Assembly: GCF_019090165.1 (NCBI RefSeq)
Contig: NZ_JAHRIB010000108.1
Coordinates: forward strand, 1-42,900
Reading direction: 5' to 3'
Origin: Streptomyces sp. BV286
GTDB taxonomy: Bacteria; Actinomycetota; Actinomycetes; Streptomycetales; Streptomycetaceae
Length of the DNA stretch: 42,900 bases
Below, one piece after another: positions 32,716 to 41,501 of this stretch. The position numbers were made by a program, and so were the translations under genes. Below the pieces are notes generated by a model that saw only the letters and a list, made by a program, of their open reading frames with translations, was not told the DNA's origin and searched no databases. Within the stretch, counting starts at the first letter, position 1, and each line of letters begins with the position of its first letter.

Positions 32716-33456
32716 ATGCCAGGACCGGTCCTTCTCGTCATCGCCCACGGCAGCCGCGATCCGCGCCATGCCGCGACCGTGCACGCCCTGGTACGCCGGG
32801 TGCGGGCGCGGCGGCCCGGGCTGCGCGTGGAGACCGGCTTCCTGGACTTCAACCTCCCTTCGGTTCCGGCGGTGTTGAAGTCGCTGGCGGCACAGGGCGT
32901 ACGGGACGTGGTGGCGCTTCCCCTGCTGCTGACCCGTGCCTTCCACGCCAAGGCGGACATCCCGGCGGTGCTGCACGAGGCACCCGCCCGGCTGCGGATC
33001 CGGCAGGCCGAGGTGCTCGGCCCGTCGCCGCTGCTGACGGCCGCGCTCGAACGGCGGCTGTACGAGGCGGGGTTGTCGCCCGCCGACAAGTCCTCGACCG
33101 GGGTCGTACTGGCCTCGGCGGGGTCCACCGACCCGGAGGCGATCGCAGTGATCGCAGAAATCGCGCGGGAGTGGCGGCGTACCGGTTGGTGCGCCGTGCG
33201 GCCTGCGTTCGCCTCCGCATCCCTTCCCCGGACGGAGGACGCGGTACGGGAGCTGCGCTCGCTGGGCTGTGCACGGGTGGCGGTCGCCCCGTACGTCCTC
33301 GCTCCCGGCTTTCTGCCGGACCGGATCGCGCGCGGGGCCGCCGAGGCGGACGTCCTCGCGGACGTGCTCGGGGCGGCGCCCGAGGTGGCACGGGTGCTGC
33401 TCTCCCGCTACGACGAGGCCGGAGCCCCGGCGCTGACCGCCGCCGTCGGCGCCTGA
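32716..33456 (+). CDS. sirohydrochlorin chelatase (CbiX/SirB type)
   Basis: A 246-aa two-half chelatase of the CbiX/SirB family, which inserts Fe(II) or Co(II) into sirohydrochlorin. Landmarks are the N-terminal VLLVIAHGSRDPRHAATVHAL with the metal-binding His in HGSRD, VETGFLDFNLPSVPAVL, DVVALPLLLTRAFHAKADIP with a second His, and the second half VAVAPYVLAPGFLPDRI. Position six bases after ssuC and in the sulfite reductase operon indicates a job in siroheme supply for sulfite reductase. It is the last gene of the operon. Confidence 0.93.
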   Translation: MPGPVLLVIAHGSRDPRHAATVHALVRRVRARRPGLRVETGFLDFNLPSVPAVLKSLAAQGVRDVVALPLLLTRAFHAKADIPAVLHEAPARLRIRQAEVLGPSPLLTAALERRLYEAGLSPADKSSTGVVLASAGSTDPEAIAVIAEIAREWRRTGWCAVRPAFASASLPRTEDAVRELRSLGCARVAVAPYVLAPGFLPDRIARGAAEADVLADVLGAAPEVARVLLSRYDEAGAPALTAAVGA

Positions 33457-33470
33457 GTTCTTCCTCCCGC

Positions 33471-33686
33471 CCTCGGCCGCGCTGGGCTTCCCGTCCTCGG
33501 CCGCGCTGAGCGTTCCGTCCTCGGCCGGGCCGGGTTTTCCGTCCTCGGCCGAGGTGGGTTTTCCGCCCTCAGCCGGGCTGGGCTTCCCGCCCTCAGCCGG
33601 GCTGAGCGTTCCGTCCTCGGCCGGGCTGGGTTTTCCGTCCTCGGCCGAGGTGGGTTTTCCGTCCTCGGCCGGACCCGGCTTCCAGT
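33471..33686. repeat. 24-bp x 9 tandem repeat with 96-bp higher-order structure
   Basis: Nine units of 24 bp start at 33471, 33495, 33519, 33543, 33567, 33591, 33615, 33639 and 33663. Each begins CCTC(G/A)GCCG and most end in TTCC(C/G)(G/T). Units 1-4 match units 5-8 one to one, so a 4-unit (96-bp) block was duplicated. The period is a multiple of three, so open frames run through in several directions with 8-residue repeats. None has a credible start, and the tract lies between convergent genes. I regard it as non-coding. Confidence 0.85.
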
Positions 33687-33720
33687 CTTCCGGCGTATCG
33701 GCGGGGCGGGAATGTTCGCC

Positions 33721-34335
33721 TCAGCCCGGGGACCCGGCGGCGCGCGGAGTCCGGCCGCTGAGGGCGAGCGCACGGTCGAGGACCGGCGCGTCGTCGGCCA
33801 CCGGCACGGCAGCCGCGAAGCCGTCGTACTGCCGGTACAGATCGCCGTGCGTGACGACGACATCGAGGACCACCCGCGCGGCCGCGTCGGAGATCCGGTA
33901 CTCCTGACCGGTGGTGACGGCCACGTCCCAGCCGTGCACCGCCATCTCCTTCACGACCATGGAGGCGAGCTCGCCGGCCGGCAGGGATCCCCCGCCGAGA
34001 TCCACCTCCCCCTCCCACGCCGCCGGATCCGACCATGCCGCGACGGCCCGGTCGAGCTGCGCGGCGTACGCCGACGCCCAGCCGGGGTCGGCGGTGAAGT
34101 CACGGGAGGTGAGGTCGTCCGGGAGCGGCTTGCGCAGCGCCCGGTGCTCCAGCCCGTGGGAGGTGTAGAGGACCCAGTGGTTGACCAGGTCCCGGACGTC
34201 CCAGTCCGGGCAGTGCGTGGGGTCGGCGAGCCGCTCGGCCGCGACCCCACGGGCGACACGGGCCGCCTCGGCCGCGCATTCCGCCATGACCGGGTGCAGG
34301 GTGACCAGTGTGTAGGGCGCTTGCTGCTTGTTCAT
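33721..34335 (-). CDS. TIGR03086-like DinB-superfamily metal-binding protein
   Basis: A 204-aa protein of the mycothiol-dependent maleylpyruvate isomerase/DinB-like superfamily. Landmarks are TLHPVMAECAAEAARVARGV, LADPTHCPDWDVRDLVNHWVLYT with a likely metal-binding His, and MVVKEMAVHGWDVAVTTGQ, the typical C-terminal HxWD(V/L)A motif. These proteins form four-helix bundles, and some use mycothiol as cofactor. Substrate unknown. The start at 34333-34335 fits the family. It begins 10 bases after the ketopantoate-reductase-like stop, so the two are probably co-transcribed leftward. Confidence 0.85.
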   Translation of the reverse strand: MNKQQAPYTLVTLHPVMAECAAEAARVARGVAAERLADPTHCPDWDVRDLVNHWVLYTSHGLEHRALRKPLPDDLTSRDFTADPGWASAYAAQLDRAVAAWSDPAAWEGEVDLGGGSLPAGELASMVVKEMAVHGWDVAVTTGQEYRISDAAARVVLDVVVTHGDLYRQYDGFAAAVPVADDAPVLDRALALSGRTPRAAGSPG

Positions 34336-34345
34336 GCGCTCCACG

Positions 34346-35383
34346 CTAGGGACGCCGCCGGGTGCCTTCTTGAACAAACGCGACAGCCTCGTCGGCCAGC
34401 TCGACCAGCTCGGCCACGGGCAGCGAACCCGCCGCCCGCCGTTGCCGTGCGAAGTCGTTCGCGAGCCGTTGCAGCAGGTCGTTGAGCGGGGTCGGCACGC
34501 CGTGCAGCCGGCCCAGCAGGGCGATCTCCCCGTTGAGGTAGTCGGCCTCGATGGTGCCGGTGCCCCGGTCGAGCGACTGCCAGGACGACCCGGCCCCGCG
34601 CTCCACGCCGTCGAGGGGTACGAGGCGCATCTTGTCGGCGCGGGCCTCCTTCTGCTCCTCCTTCGAGGTGTGGGCGATGCCCGCGGCGGTGAGCACGGCC
34701 TCGCCCTCCGCGCGCACGCGGCCGTTGAGCGCGAGGGCCTCCTCGCTGTCCATCACCCCGCTGACGGCCTCGATCGCGTTGGCGAGGTTGGCGAGCAGCT
34801 TGGCGTACTGCCAGCGCGTCACGTCGGCCACGACCGGCGCCTCGAAGCGGGACGCCGCGAGGTCGGCGGCGATGGCCCGCGCGGTGTCGTCCGTGCCGTG
34901 CGGAAAGCGCCCGAGGTGCAGGATGCCGGTCAGGGGCGTGCCTGCCGCCGACACCACGCCCGGCTCGACGAAGGTGGCGGGCAGCCACACGCACATTCCG
35001 TACACCCGTCGGAAGCGGCGCAGCGCGAGCCGCTGGCTCTCCACCCCGTTCTGCGCGCAGACCAGCGGCAGCCGCTCGGCCGCCGTGCCGCCGCCCGCCA
35101 CGGGTACGGGACCCCAGGCCTCCAGCGCCGCCCCGCTGTCCTGTGTCTTGACGGCGAGCACGAGGACGTCGTCGGCGCGCAGTTCACCGAGGGGCTCCGG
35201 CCCGTCGACGGTGGGCACCCGGTGGGTCCGCGGCCCGTCGGGCGTCACGAGGCGCAGTCCCCGCTCCCGCAGTGCCTCGTACTGCGCGCCGCGCGCGACG
35301 AGTACCACGTCGTGTCCCGACTCGGCGAGACGTCCGCCGACGGCGCCGCCCACGGCGCCCGCTCCGATGATGATGTAGCGCAT
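34346..35383 (-). CDS. ketopantoate reductase-like (ApbA/PanE family) protein
   Basis: A 345-aa NADPH-dependent oxidoreductase of the ApbA/PanE family. The N-terminal Rossmann motif is YIIIGAGAVGGAVGGRLAESGHDVVLVARG. The ketopantoate-reductase features include VLAVKTQDSGAAL, CAQNGVESQRLALRRF, WQYAKLLANLANAIEAVSG with the catalytic Lys, and SSWQSLDRGTGTIEADYLNGEIALLG. Streptomyces carry several paralogues, so a role in pantothenate synthesis is not certain. The ATG at 35381-35383 starts immediately before the Rossmann strand. Confidence 0.9.
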   Translation of the reverse strand: MRYIIIGAGAVGGAVGGRLAESGHDVVLVARGAQYEALRERGLRLVTPDGPRTHRVPTVDGPEPLGELRADDVLVLAVKTQDSGAALEAWGPVPVAGGGTAAERLPLVCAQNGVESQRLALRRFRRVYGMCVWLPATFVEPGVVSAAGTPLTGILHLGRFPHGTDDTARAIAADLAASRFEAPVVADVTRWQYAKLLANLANAIEAVSGVMDSEEALALNGRVRAEGEAVLTAAGIAHTSKEEQKEARADKMRLVPLDGVERGAGSSWQSLDRGTGTIEADYLNGEIALLGRLHGVPTPLNDLLQRLANDFARQRRAAGSLPVAELVELADEAVAFVQEGTRRRP

Positions 35384-35547
35384 GCCCCGAGCCTGCCACA
35401 GTCGTGCGGCAGGCCCCTCGGAGGTACCGGGCCGGCTCACGTCCGCCCGGCGCGGCCTCCCGGGCGCCGCCCCCCGGCAGCGGGTCAAGGCCCGTCTCCG
35501 CGCCATGGGTTGACCTTGTCCCTGGGGCAGGGCCGAGGCTCCCGGGC

Positions 35548-36474
35548 ATGGACTCCTACGACTTCCCTCTCCGGCAGAGCCGGTACAGCGACCCCGGTGC
35601 CGTACCGGCCGATCTGCCCGCCGGTCCGCGTGAGCTGGCCGTCCTCGTGCGGAACTTGCTCATCCACCGGGAGGAGGGCGGGCGCTTCGGGTACGCCGTG
35701 CCCGAGGAACGGCGGCGCGAGGACGCCGAGGCCCGGTACGTCGGCGGGATACTGCGTGTTCTGCGCGAGCGCGGGCCGGCGCCGCTCACCGTGCACCGGG
35801 AGCTCGGCGAGCGGTTCGCCGGCACGTGCCGGGACTTCGCCCTGCTGCTCTGCGCGTTCCTGCGGGCGACTGGCACGGCCGCCCGGGTGCGGTGCGGCTT
35901 CGCCACGTACTTCGGCGACGGGTCGTTCCACGAGGACCACTGGGTCACCGAATACCGTCCTCGGGACGGGGGTTGGCGGCTCGCCGACGCCCAGGTCGCC
36001 GACGGGGCGTACGACGTGCCCTTCGATCCGCTGGACGTCCCTCGGGACCGGTTCCTCGTCGCCGGTGCGGGCTGGCTGGCCTGCCGGGCGGGCGACGCGG
36101 ATCCGGACACCTTCGGGATCGCCCTGCCCGAGGAGCACCTGCGGGGGCTGTGGTTCGTGCGCGGCAACGTCGTACGCGACCTCGCGGCCCTCAACGGGGT
36201 GGAGGTGCTGCCATGGGACGCGTGGGGTCTGGCGGCGAAGGACGAGGCGGAGGTGACCGTGGACGATCTCGCGCTGCTCGACGAGGCCGCCGGGGTCACG
36301 GCCGCCGTGGCGACCACAGCTTCGGCCCCGGTTTCGGCCACGGCGACCGTGTCGGCCTCGGAGATCCGGCGCCTGTACGCGGATCCCCGTCTCGCCGTCC
36401 CGGCCGAGATCACTTCGCACACGACGTACCTCGGCGTCCGGAAGGTCAGCCTTCCCGGGAGTCCTCGGGGCTGA
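35548..36474 (+). CDS. transglutaminase-like superfamily protein
   Basis: A 308-aa cytoplasmic protein with the transglutaminase/papain-like fold. The catalytic triad is visible as Cys94 in GTCRDFALLLCAFLRA, His131 in FHEDHWVTEY and Asp147 in WRLADAQ, in the standard order and spacing. The C-terminal third carries an Ala/Thr/Ser-rich stretch (ATTASAPVSATATVSASE) that interrupts the helical end and may be a linker. Bacterial members act as peptidases or transamidases; no substrate is indicated. The last 29 bases overlap the convergent NTF2-like gene. Confidence 0.88.
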   Translation: MDSYDFPLRQSRYSDPGAVPADLPAGPRELAVLVRNLLIHREEGGRFGYAVPEERRREDAEARYVGGILRVLRERGPAPLTVHRELGERFAGTCRDFALLLCAFLRATGTAARVRCGFATYFGDGSFHEDHWVTEYRPRDGGWRLADAQVADGAYDVPFDPLDVPRDRFLVAGAGWLACRAGDADPDTFGIALPEEHLRGLWFVRGNVVRDLAALNGVEVLPWDAWGLAAKDEAEVTVDDLALLDEAAGVTAAVATTASAPVSATATVSASEIRRLYADPRLAVPAEITSHTTYLGVRKVSLPGSPRG

Positions 36475-36841
36475 ACGGCGTCCCCTGGTGGAAGTACAGA
36501 AGCCACGCCTCGCCGGCTTCCCCGTCCGACCTCCGCCACAGTGAACTCCGGTGTGCGTGACGGCCGTTGCTCTCCGTGTCGAAGGTGAGGTGGACGACGT
36601 CCCGGGAGAGGCGGACGCCCTCCATCCGGGAGGCGACGGCGGGGGTGGACCCCGGCTCGGCCGTCGTGGCGAGGTCGTCGATGATCGCGGCACGGTCCCA
36701 GTGCCGGCCGGAGACGCCGAACTCGTGGAACCCGGGGTGCAGCAGCGCGCCGACGCGTGCGGGTGAACGTCTGGTCTCCGGGTCGAGGAGGCGCAGTTCG
36801 CCCTTGATGGCCGCTTCGACCGCGGGGTCGTGGTCAGTCAC
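36446..36841 (-). CDS. NTF2-like (DUF4440/SnoaL-type) protein
   Basis: A 131-aa protein with the cone-shaped NTF2-like fold pattern: N-terminal helix VEAAIKGELRLLDPETRRSP, GALLHPGFHEFGVSGRHWDRAAIIDDLA, then strands ending RSSLWRRSDGEAGEAWLLYFHQGTP. Proteins of this size and pattern are usually annotated as DUF4440 nuclear transport factor 2-like. No catalytic residues can be assigned. It overlaps the upstream DUF1697 gene by eight bases, so the pair forms an operon. Confidence 0.85.
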   Translation of the reverse strand: MTDHDPAVEAAIKGELRLLDPETRRSPARVGALLHPGFHEFGVSGRHWDRAAIIDDLATTAEPGSTPAVASRMEGVRLSRDVVHLTFDTESNGRHAHRSSLWRRSDGEAGEAWLLYFHQGTPFSPEDSREG

Positions 36842-37391
36842 CGGTCAGCTCCACGAGTTTGACGACGGTGTTCCAGTTGCGCGTGGTGGCGACGAGCCCC
36901 TTCGTCAGCCGGGGCTTCGCGAGGCTCTCCGCCAGCCTGGACCGGCCGAGCCCGTCCGGGGCGTACAGATACACCACGCGGTCGCCGAGCCGGAACTCCT
37001 CGGGCAGGAAGGCCTGTTGGTCGATCGGCGCGAACCGCTCGGGGTCGGCCCGCGCCGAGAGGTACGTGGCGTGCAGTTGTTTGGCCTCCAGTTCGGCGGC
37101 CGGGAACGGGCAGGCGTCGAGGACGGCCCGCAGGTACGCGTGGTCGCGCACCAGCACGTCGACCGTGAACCCGAAGTGCTCGGCCAGCGCCCGCGACAGC
37201 TCGCCGGCGAGCGAGTCCTCGTCGCCGTGGTCGCTGGAGAACACCGCGTTCCCGCTCTGGAGGTACGTGCGCACGTCCCCGTGCCCGAGGCCTTCCAGGA
37301 GCGTGCGCAGCTCGGCCATCGGCACCTTCCGGCTGCCACCCACGTTGATCCCGCGCAGCAGCGCCGCGTACGTCGTCGTTCCCGCAGTCAT
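36834..37391 (-). CDS. DUF1697 protein
   Basis: A 185-aa protein with the textbook DUF1697 N-terminus: YAALLRGINVGGSRKVPMAELRTLLEGLG followed by DVRTYLQSGNAVF. The C-terminal part includes RNWNTVVKLVEL. The family is widespread and of unknown function. The ATG at 37389-37391 is set by the conserved start. It is first of a two-gene leftward operon with the NTF2-like gene. Confidence 0.93.
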   Translation of the reverse strand: MTAGTTTYAALLRGINVGGSRKVPMAELRTLLEGLGHGDVRTYLQSGNAVFSSDHGDEDSLAGELSRALAEHFGFTVDVLVRDHAYLRAVLDACPFPAAELEAKQLHATYLSARADPERFAPIDQQAFLPEEFRLGDRVVYLYAPDGLGRSRLAESLAKPRLTKGLVATTRNWNTVVKLVELTGD

Positions 37392-37800
37392 CCGCACACC
37401 ATAAGGCGGCCTTCGCGCCCCGTGGGGGTGGGCACGACGGCCGCCGGCACCGACCGCCGGGCGACGCCGGTAACCGGCCGGTTGGCTCGAAACCATGACT
37501 GATCGGCGCCCGTGGAATCAACACCCGCGCACAGCTGTGACTTGTTCAACAAGCTTTCGTAATAACAAACGGGATCCGCGCCGACAGATCGGACACCCCT
37601 GACCGCCACCCCCAAGACCGGGCTTTACATGTAAGGGGCTTTCATCCTCCTCAGTGCTGATGCCGCGGGGTCCGAGGGGAGGAGCCGGGCGCCCCACACC
37701 TCACCGGGCAGCACGACGAGAGGTCCTTATCCGCGCCATACCTTCGTAACTGAAGGTGCCGGCAGGGGGCCGGGGCCGAACACGAGGGGGCAAGCCCGTC
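37392..37800. promoter_or_regulatory. control region of the MMPL gene with two perfect palindromes
   Basis: This 409-bp gap holds no gene. It includes an odd-centred perfect palindrome CTTGTTCAACAAG (37541-37553) and a perfect 10-bp palindrome TTACATGTAA (37625-37634), both AT-rich in a GC-rich surrounding. They resemble MarR/TetR or GntR-type operators, but the cognate regulator is not evident in the window. The region serves the rightward MMPL gene and the leftward DUF1697 gene. Confidence 0.5.
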
Positions 37801-40080
37801 ATGGGGAACGGAGACACGCGGGTACGGGGCATAGCAGCCCGGGCCGGCGGCTGGAGCGTCCGGCACCGCTGGGCGGCCGTCGGGATCTGGGTGCTGTTCG
37901 TCGTTCTGGCGATGGGGCTCGGCTCGGCGGCGGGCACGGTCGAGCTCAAGGACAGCGAGCAGCTCACGGGAGAGACGAGCCAGGCCGCGGCCATCGCGGA
38001 GAAGGCGGGGATCGACGAGCCGGCCGGGGAGTCCGTGCTCCTCCAGGGCAGGGACACCGGCCTCAAGGCGACCGACACGGAGTTCCGTGCCGCCGTCGAC
38101 GCCGTGATGAAGGCGGTCGAGGCCACCGGCAAGGTGACCGCCGTGACCTCGCCGTACGAGACGGAGACGATCTCCAAGGACGGCCGCAGCGCGCTGGTGC
38201 AGTTCGACATGCGCGGCGACGCGGACACGGCGGGCGAGCGGGTGGAGCCCGTGCTGAAGGCCGTCGAGGAGGTCCAGAAGGACCATGAGGCGCTGCGGAT
38301 CGAGGAGATCGGCGGCGCCAGTATGAACAAGACGTTCGACGACGCGTTCGGCGACGACTTCAAGCAGGCCGAGTTCTCCGCCGTGCCGGTGGCCCTCGGC
38401 ATCCTGCTGGTCGCGTTCGGCGCGCTGGTCGCGGCGCTCGTGCCGGTGCTGCTCGCGATCACCGCGATCGTGGCCACCATGGGCCTGATGATGATCGTCA
38501 GCCACATCCAGCCGATGGACGACACGTCGAGTTCCGTGATGCTGCTCGTGGGCCTTGCGGTCGGCGTCGACTACTGCCTGTTCTATCTGCGGCGCGAGCG
38601 CGAGGAACGCGCGGCGGGCCGGGACCACGAGACCGCCCTGCGGATCGCCGCGGCGACCAGCGGCCGCGCCATCATCGTCTCCGGCGTCACGGTGTGCGTG
38701 GCGATGGCGGGCATGCTGTTCACCGGGATCGCCACCTTCAAGGCGATGGGCCTGGCCTCGCTGATGGTCGTGGCGGTCGCCATGGTCGGCTCCGTGACGG
38801 TGCTGCCCGCGGTGCTCTCACTGCTCGGCAAGCGGGTCGAGACGGGCCGCATCCCGTTCCTGCACCCGGACAAGCGCCGCAAGTCCGCGAACGGTTCCGG
38901 CAACGGCGGGTCCGACAACGGCAGCCGCTTCTGGACGAGCGTGCTGCGCGTGGTGCTGGCCAAGCCGGCGATCTCGCTGGTCGTGGCGGCGGGCGCACTG
39001 GTGGCCATCGCGGCCCCCGCGCTCGGCATGAAGACCCAGAACCTCACACTGGACCAGGAGTTCGGCGACTCGCTGCCGATCGTGGCGACGTACGACCGGC
39101 TGAACGAGGCCTTCCCCGGCGGTTCCGACCCGGCCGAGGTGGTCGTCAGCGCCGACGACATCAACTCCGCCGAGGTGAAGTCCGCGCTCGCCGACTTCCG
39201 TGAGCAGGCGGTCAGTTCGGGTGCCTCACGCGGCCCGGTCGAGGTCAAGGTCCACGACGCGCAGAACATCGCCTTCGTGTACGTACCGCTGGTGGGCGGC
39301 TCGAACCTCGACAAGGCGGAGAAGAGCCTGGAGATCATCCGCGACGAGGTCCGTCCCGCGACGCTCGGCAAGGTCGACGGGGTCGAGGCCCCGGTGACCG
39401 GTCAGGTGGCGGGCTCGAAGGACTTCAACGACCAGCTCGGCAGCGCGGTGGCCCCGGTCTTCGTCTTCGTCGTGCTCTTCGCCTTCCTGCTGATGCTCCT
39501 GTCGTTCCGCTCGCTGACGATCGCGATCACTTCGATCGTCCTCAACCTCCTGTCCGTCGGGGCCGCCTACGGCATCCTGGTCGCCGTCTTCCAGCACGGC
39601 TGGGGCGCGTCGCTGGTGGGCGCCGAGGGCGTGGGCGCCATCATCACCTGGCTGCCGCTGTTCCTCTTCGTGATCCTGTTCGGGCTCTCGATGGACTACC
39701 ACGTGTTCGTGGTCTCCCGGATCCGTGAGGCGCGGCTGCGGGGGCTGACGACGCGGGACGCCATCCAGCACGGGGTGGTCACGACGGCCGGTGTCATCAC
39801 CAGCGCCGCCGTCATCATGGTCGCCGTCTTCGCGATCTTCGGCACGCTGTCGATGCAGTCCATGAAGCAGATGGGCGTCGGCCTCGCGGCGGCGGTCCTG
39901 ATCGACGCGACGATCATCCGCGGTGTGCTTCTCCCGGCGGTCATGGCCCTCCTCGGCGAGCGCAACTGGTACTTCCCGAAGTGGCTGAACCGGCTGCCGG
40001 ACCTCAGCCACGACGAGTCGCCCGAAGCCGCCTCCGCCCTTCCGCCGCCGGCGGTCGCGGGTGAGAAGGTCCGCGTCTGA
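37801..40080 (+). CDS. MMPL-family RND transporter
   Basis: A 759-aa inner-membrane protein of the MMPL (RND-type) family, predicted to have 12 membrane segments and two extracytoplasmic domains (about 45-195 and 415-560). Landmarks are RHRWAAVGIWVLFVVLAMGLG, the intramembrane motif LLVGLAVGVDYCLFYLRREREE, LFVILFGLSMDYHVFVVSRIREA with the paired Asp-Tyr needed for proton coupling, and IDATIIRGVLLPAVMALLGERNWYFPKWL. Such proteins export lipids, antibiotics or siderophores. The cargo is unknown. It has its own promoter region and a strong terminator. Confidence 0.93.
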   Translation: MGNGDTRVRGIAARAGGWSVRHRWAAVGIWVLFVVLAMGLGSAAGTVELKDSEQLTGETSQAAAIAEKAGIDEPAGESVLLQGRDTGLKATDTEFRAAVDAVMKAVEATGKVTAVTSPYETETISKDGRSALVQFDMRGDADTAGERVEPVLKAVEEVQKDHEALRIEEIGGASMNKTFDDAFGDDFKQAEFSAVPVALGILLVAFGALVAALVPVLLAITAIVATMGLMMIVSHIQPMDDTSSSVMLLVGLAVGVDYCLFYLRREREERAAGRDHETALRIAAATSGRAIIVSGVTVCVAMAGMLFTGIATFKAMGLASLMVVAVAMVGSVTVLPAVLSLLGKRVETGRIPFLHPDKRRKSANGSGNGGSDNGSRFWTSVLRVVLAKPAISLVVAAGALVAIAAPALGMKTQNLTLDQEFGDSLPIVATYDRLNEAFPGGSDPAEVVVSADDINSAEVKSALADFREQAVSSGASRGPVEVKVHDAQNIAFVYVPLVGGSNLDKAEKSLEIIRDEVRPATLGKVDGVEAPVTGQVAGSKDFNDQLGSAVAPVFVFVVLFAFLLMLLSFRSLTIAITSIVLNLLSVGAAYGILVAVFQHGWGASLVGAEGVGAIITWLPLFLFVILFGLSMDYHVFVVSRIREARLRGLTTRDAIQHGVVTTAGVITSAAVIMVAVFAIFGTLSMQSMKQMGVGLAAAVLIDATIIRGVLLPAVMALLGERNWYFPKWLNRLPDLSHDESPEAASALPPPAVAGEKVRV

Positions 40081-40101
40081 CGACCTCGTCACCATCCCGA
40101 G

Positions 40102-40141
40102 CGGCGGCGTGGCCGGGGCACCAGCCCCGGCCACGCCGCCG
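40102..40141. terminator. strong bidirectional terminator
   Basis: An 18-bp perfect stem: CGGCGGCGTGGCCGGGGC (40102-40119) pairs with 40124-40141 around the loop ACCA, followed by TTTCC. It lies between the convergent MMPL and phosphatidyltransferase genes and probably serves both. Confidence 0.85.
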
Positions 40142-40194
40142 TTTCCGCACGCGTTCGGCACCGCCCGCCGCTCGCCGGCGGTCGCCGCGGTCGC

Positions 40195-41250
40195 TCAGGC
40201 CGCGGTGGCCACCTCGTCGCGCTCGAAGGAGTCGATCGTGCGGGTGAAGTCGCGGGTGGAGAGCAACAGCTTGTAGATGATGGCGAGTTCGAAGAGGAGA
40301 AGCAGCGATCCGGAGATCACGGTCGCCTCGATGACCACGTCGAACAACGGGCCGACGATGAAGACGCCCATCTGGAATTCGATTCCGCTCACGAGGTGCG
40401 TACGGATTCGGTGGCGCAGGAGGAAGGAACGAGCGCGGAGATAGACCGGGAAGCGGTGCCGGAACTCCTCGTGGAGGTCGATCACGCGGGCCTGCGCCTG
40501 ATCCTGCGCCTGGTCCAGTGCCTGCTCCTGCGTCTCCGGCCGGCCATCGGCGGAGAGTTCGGCGGAAGGTGCGGGCCCGGACCCGGAAACCGCCTCGGAA
40601 ACAACCTCGGAAACCGCCGCGGGGGGTGTCGCCGCCTTACGCAGGTCCTGTTCGATGTCCGCCTCGGGGTTGTTGCGCAGCAGGTCCTCCATGAAGGCGA
40701 GTTCCGCGGAATTCTCCGCGCGCCGGGCCTCCCGCACCCGCGCCTTGATCTGCTTCCGCATGGTGTAGCGGATCTTGAAGATCTCCAGACCGTTGATGTA
40801 CCGCAGTGTGTCGAGGCCGACGACGGCCGCGGCCAGCCAGATGTAGATCGTCTCGCCGGTGCGGTCGTACTGTCCGGCCATCAGCGCGACCCCGCACACC
40901 GCCACCCGGATGCGGTCGAAGACGAAGTCCAGCCAGGCGCCGAAGACGGAGCCCTGGCCGGTGAGGCGGGCGACCTTCCCGTCCATGCAGTCGAGGACGA
41001 AGCTCAGGTGGTAGACGAACGCGCCGGCGATCAACCACCGCCAGTCGCCGAACGCGAAGCACGCCGCCGAGACCAGGCCGAGCAGGAACGCTCCCCAGGT
41101 GATCTGGTTCGGCGTGATCCTCGTGTACCTGGCCGTCAGCCTCACCAGCGGGGTGGCGACCGGATCGACCAGCAGCACGGTCCACCATGCGTCGCGCTTC
41201 TTCTCGGTGATGCGGCGCACCTCGGCGAGGGGCGGTATGTCACGGCGCAT
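40195..41250 (-). CDS. CDP-alcohol phosphatidyltransferase family protein
   Basis: A 351-aa membrane enzyme. The full family motif D-x2-DG-x2-AR-x8-G-x3-D-x3-D is present at residues 87-112 (DCMDGKVAR, then G104, D108, D112). It transfers a phosphoalcohol from a CDP-alcohol to an acceptor, probably making a phospholipid or a surface-polymer lipid. After the first four membrane segments comes a long hydrophilic region (about 160-265) with coiled, charged sequence and the short repeats SEVVSEAVSGS and DQAQDQAQ. Two more hydrophobic segments follow. That insert is unusual compared with the ~200-aa core enzymes. The alcohol substrate cannot be read from sequence. Confidence 0.9.
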   Translation of the reverse strand: MRRDIPPLAEVRRITEKKRDAWWTVLLVDPVATPLVRLTARYTRITPNQITWGAFLLGLVSAACFAFGDWRWLIAGAFVYHLSFVLDCMDGKVARLTGQGSVFGAWLDFVFDRIRVAVCGVALMAGQYDRTGETIYIWLAAAVVGLDTLRYINGLEIFKIRYTMRKQIKARVREARRAENSAELAFMEDLLRNNPEADIEQDLRKAATPPAAVSEVVSEAVSGSGPAPSAELSADGRPETQEQALDQAQDQAQARVIDLHEEFRHRFPVYLRARSFLLRHRIRTHLVSGIEFQMGVFIVGPLFDVVIEATVISGSLLLLFELAIIYKLLLSTRDFTRTIDSFERDEVATAA

Positions 41251-41501
41251 AGGTCAACTTCCCAAAGTTCGAAACGAGTTCACCTCACGCTAGAAAGGTG
41301 TTCAGGCAAGGAACAAGAAGGAGCGCGTGCAACCTTCCATGGGGGGTAACGGTCTTCCCCTGCAACCCGGTCCATGCCCCGGTCGGGCAGATCCCGCGTT
41401 ATCCGAGCGTTACCGAATGACCGTCCCGTTATCCAAAGTGCGCCATGGCTTCACCAATCCCGCGCAACCGTGACTCGCGGGAATTCCGGGTTCGCTGACG
41501 G

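Noticed and set aside
33471..33686. CRISPR-like array
   Set aside because: Units abut without spacers, and no cas genes are present; it is a simple tandem repeat.
33408..33863. Leftward frame encoding an 8-residue repeat protein (PRTENPAR type) across the 24-bp array
   Set aside because: It overlaps the end of the chelatase gene and the DinB-like gene in another frame and has no ribosome-binding site. Repeat periodicity arises automatically from a 24-bp unit in any frame.
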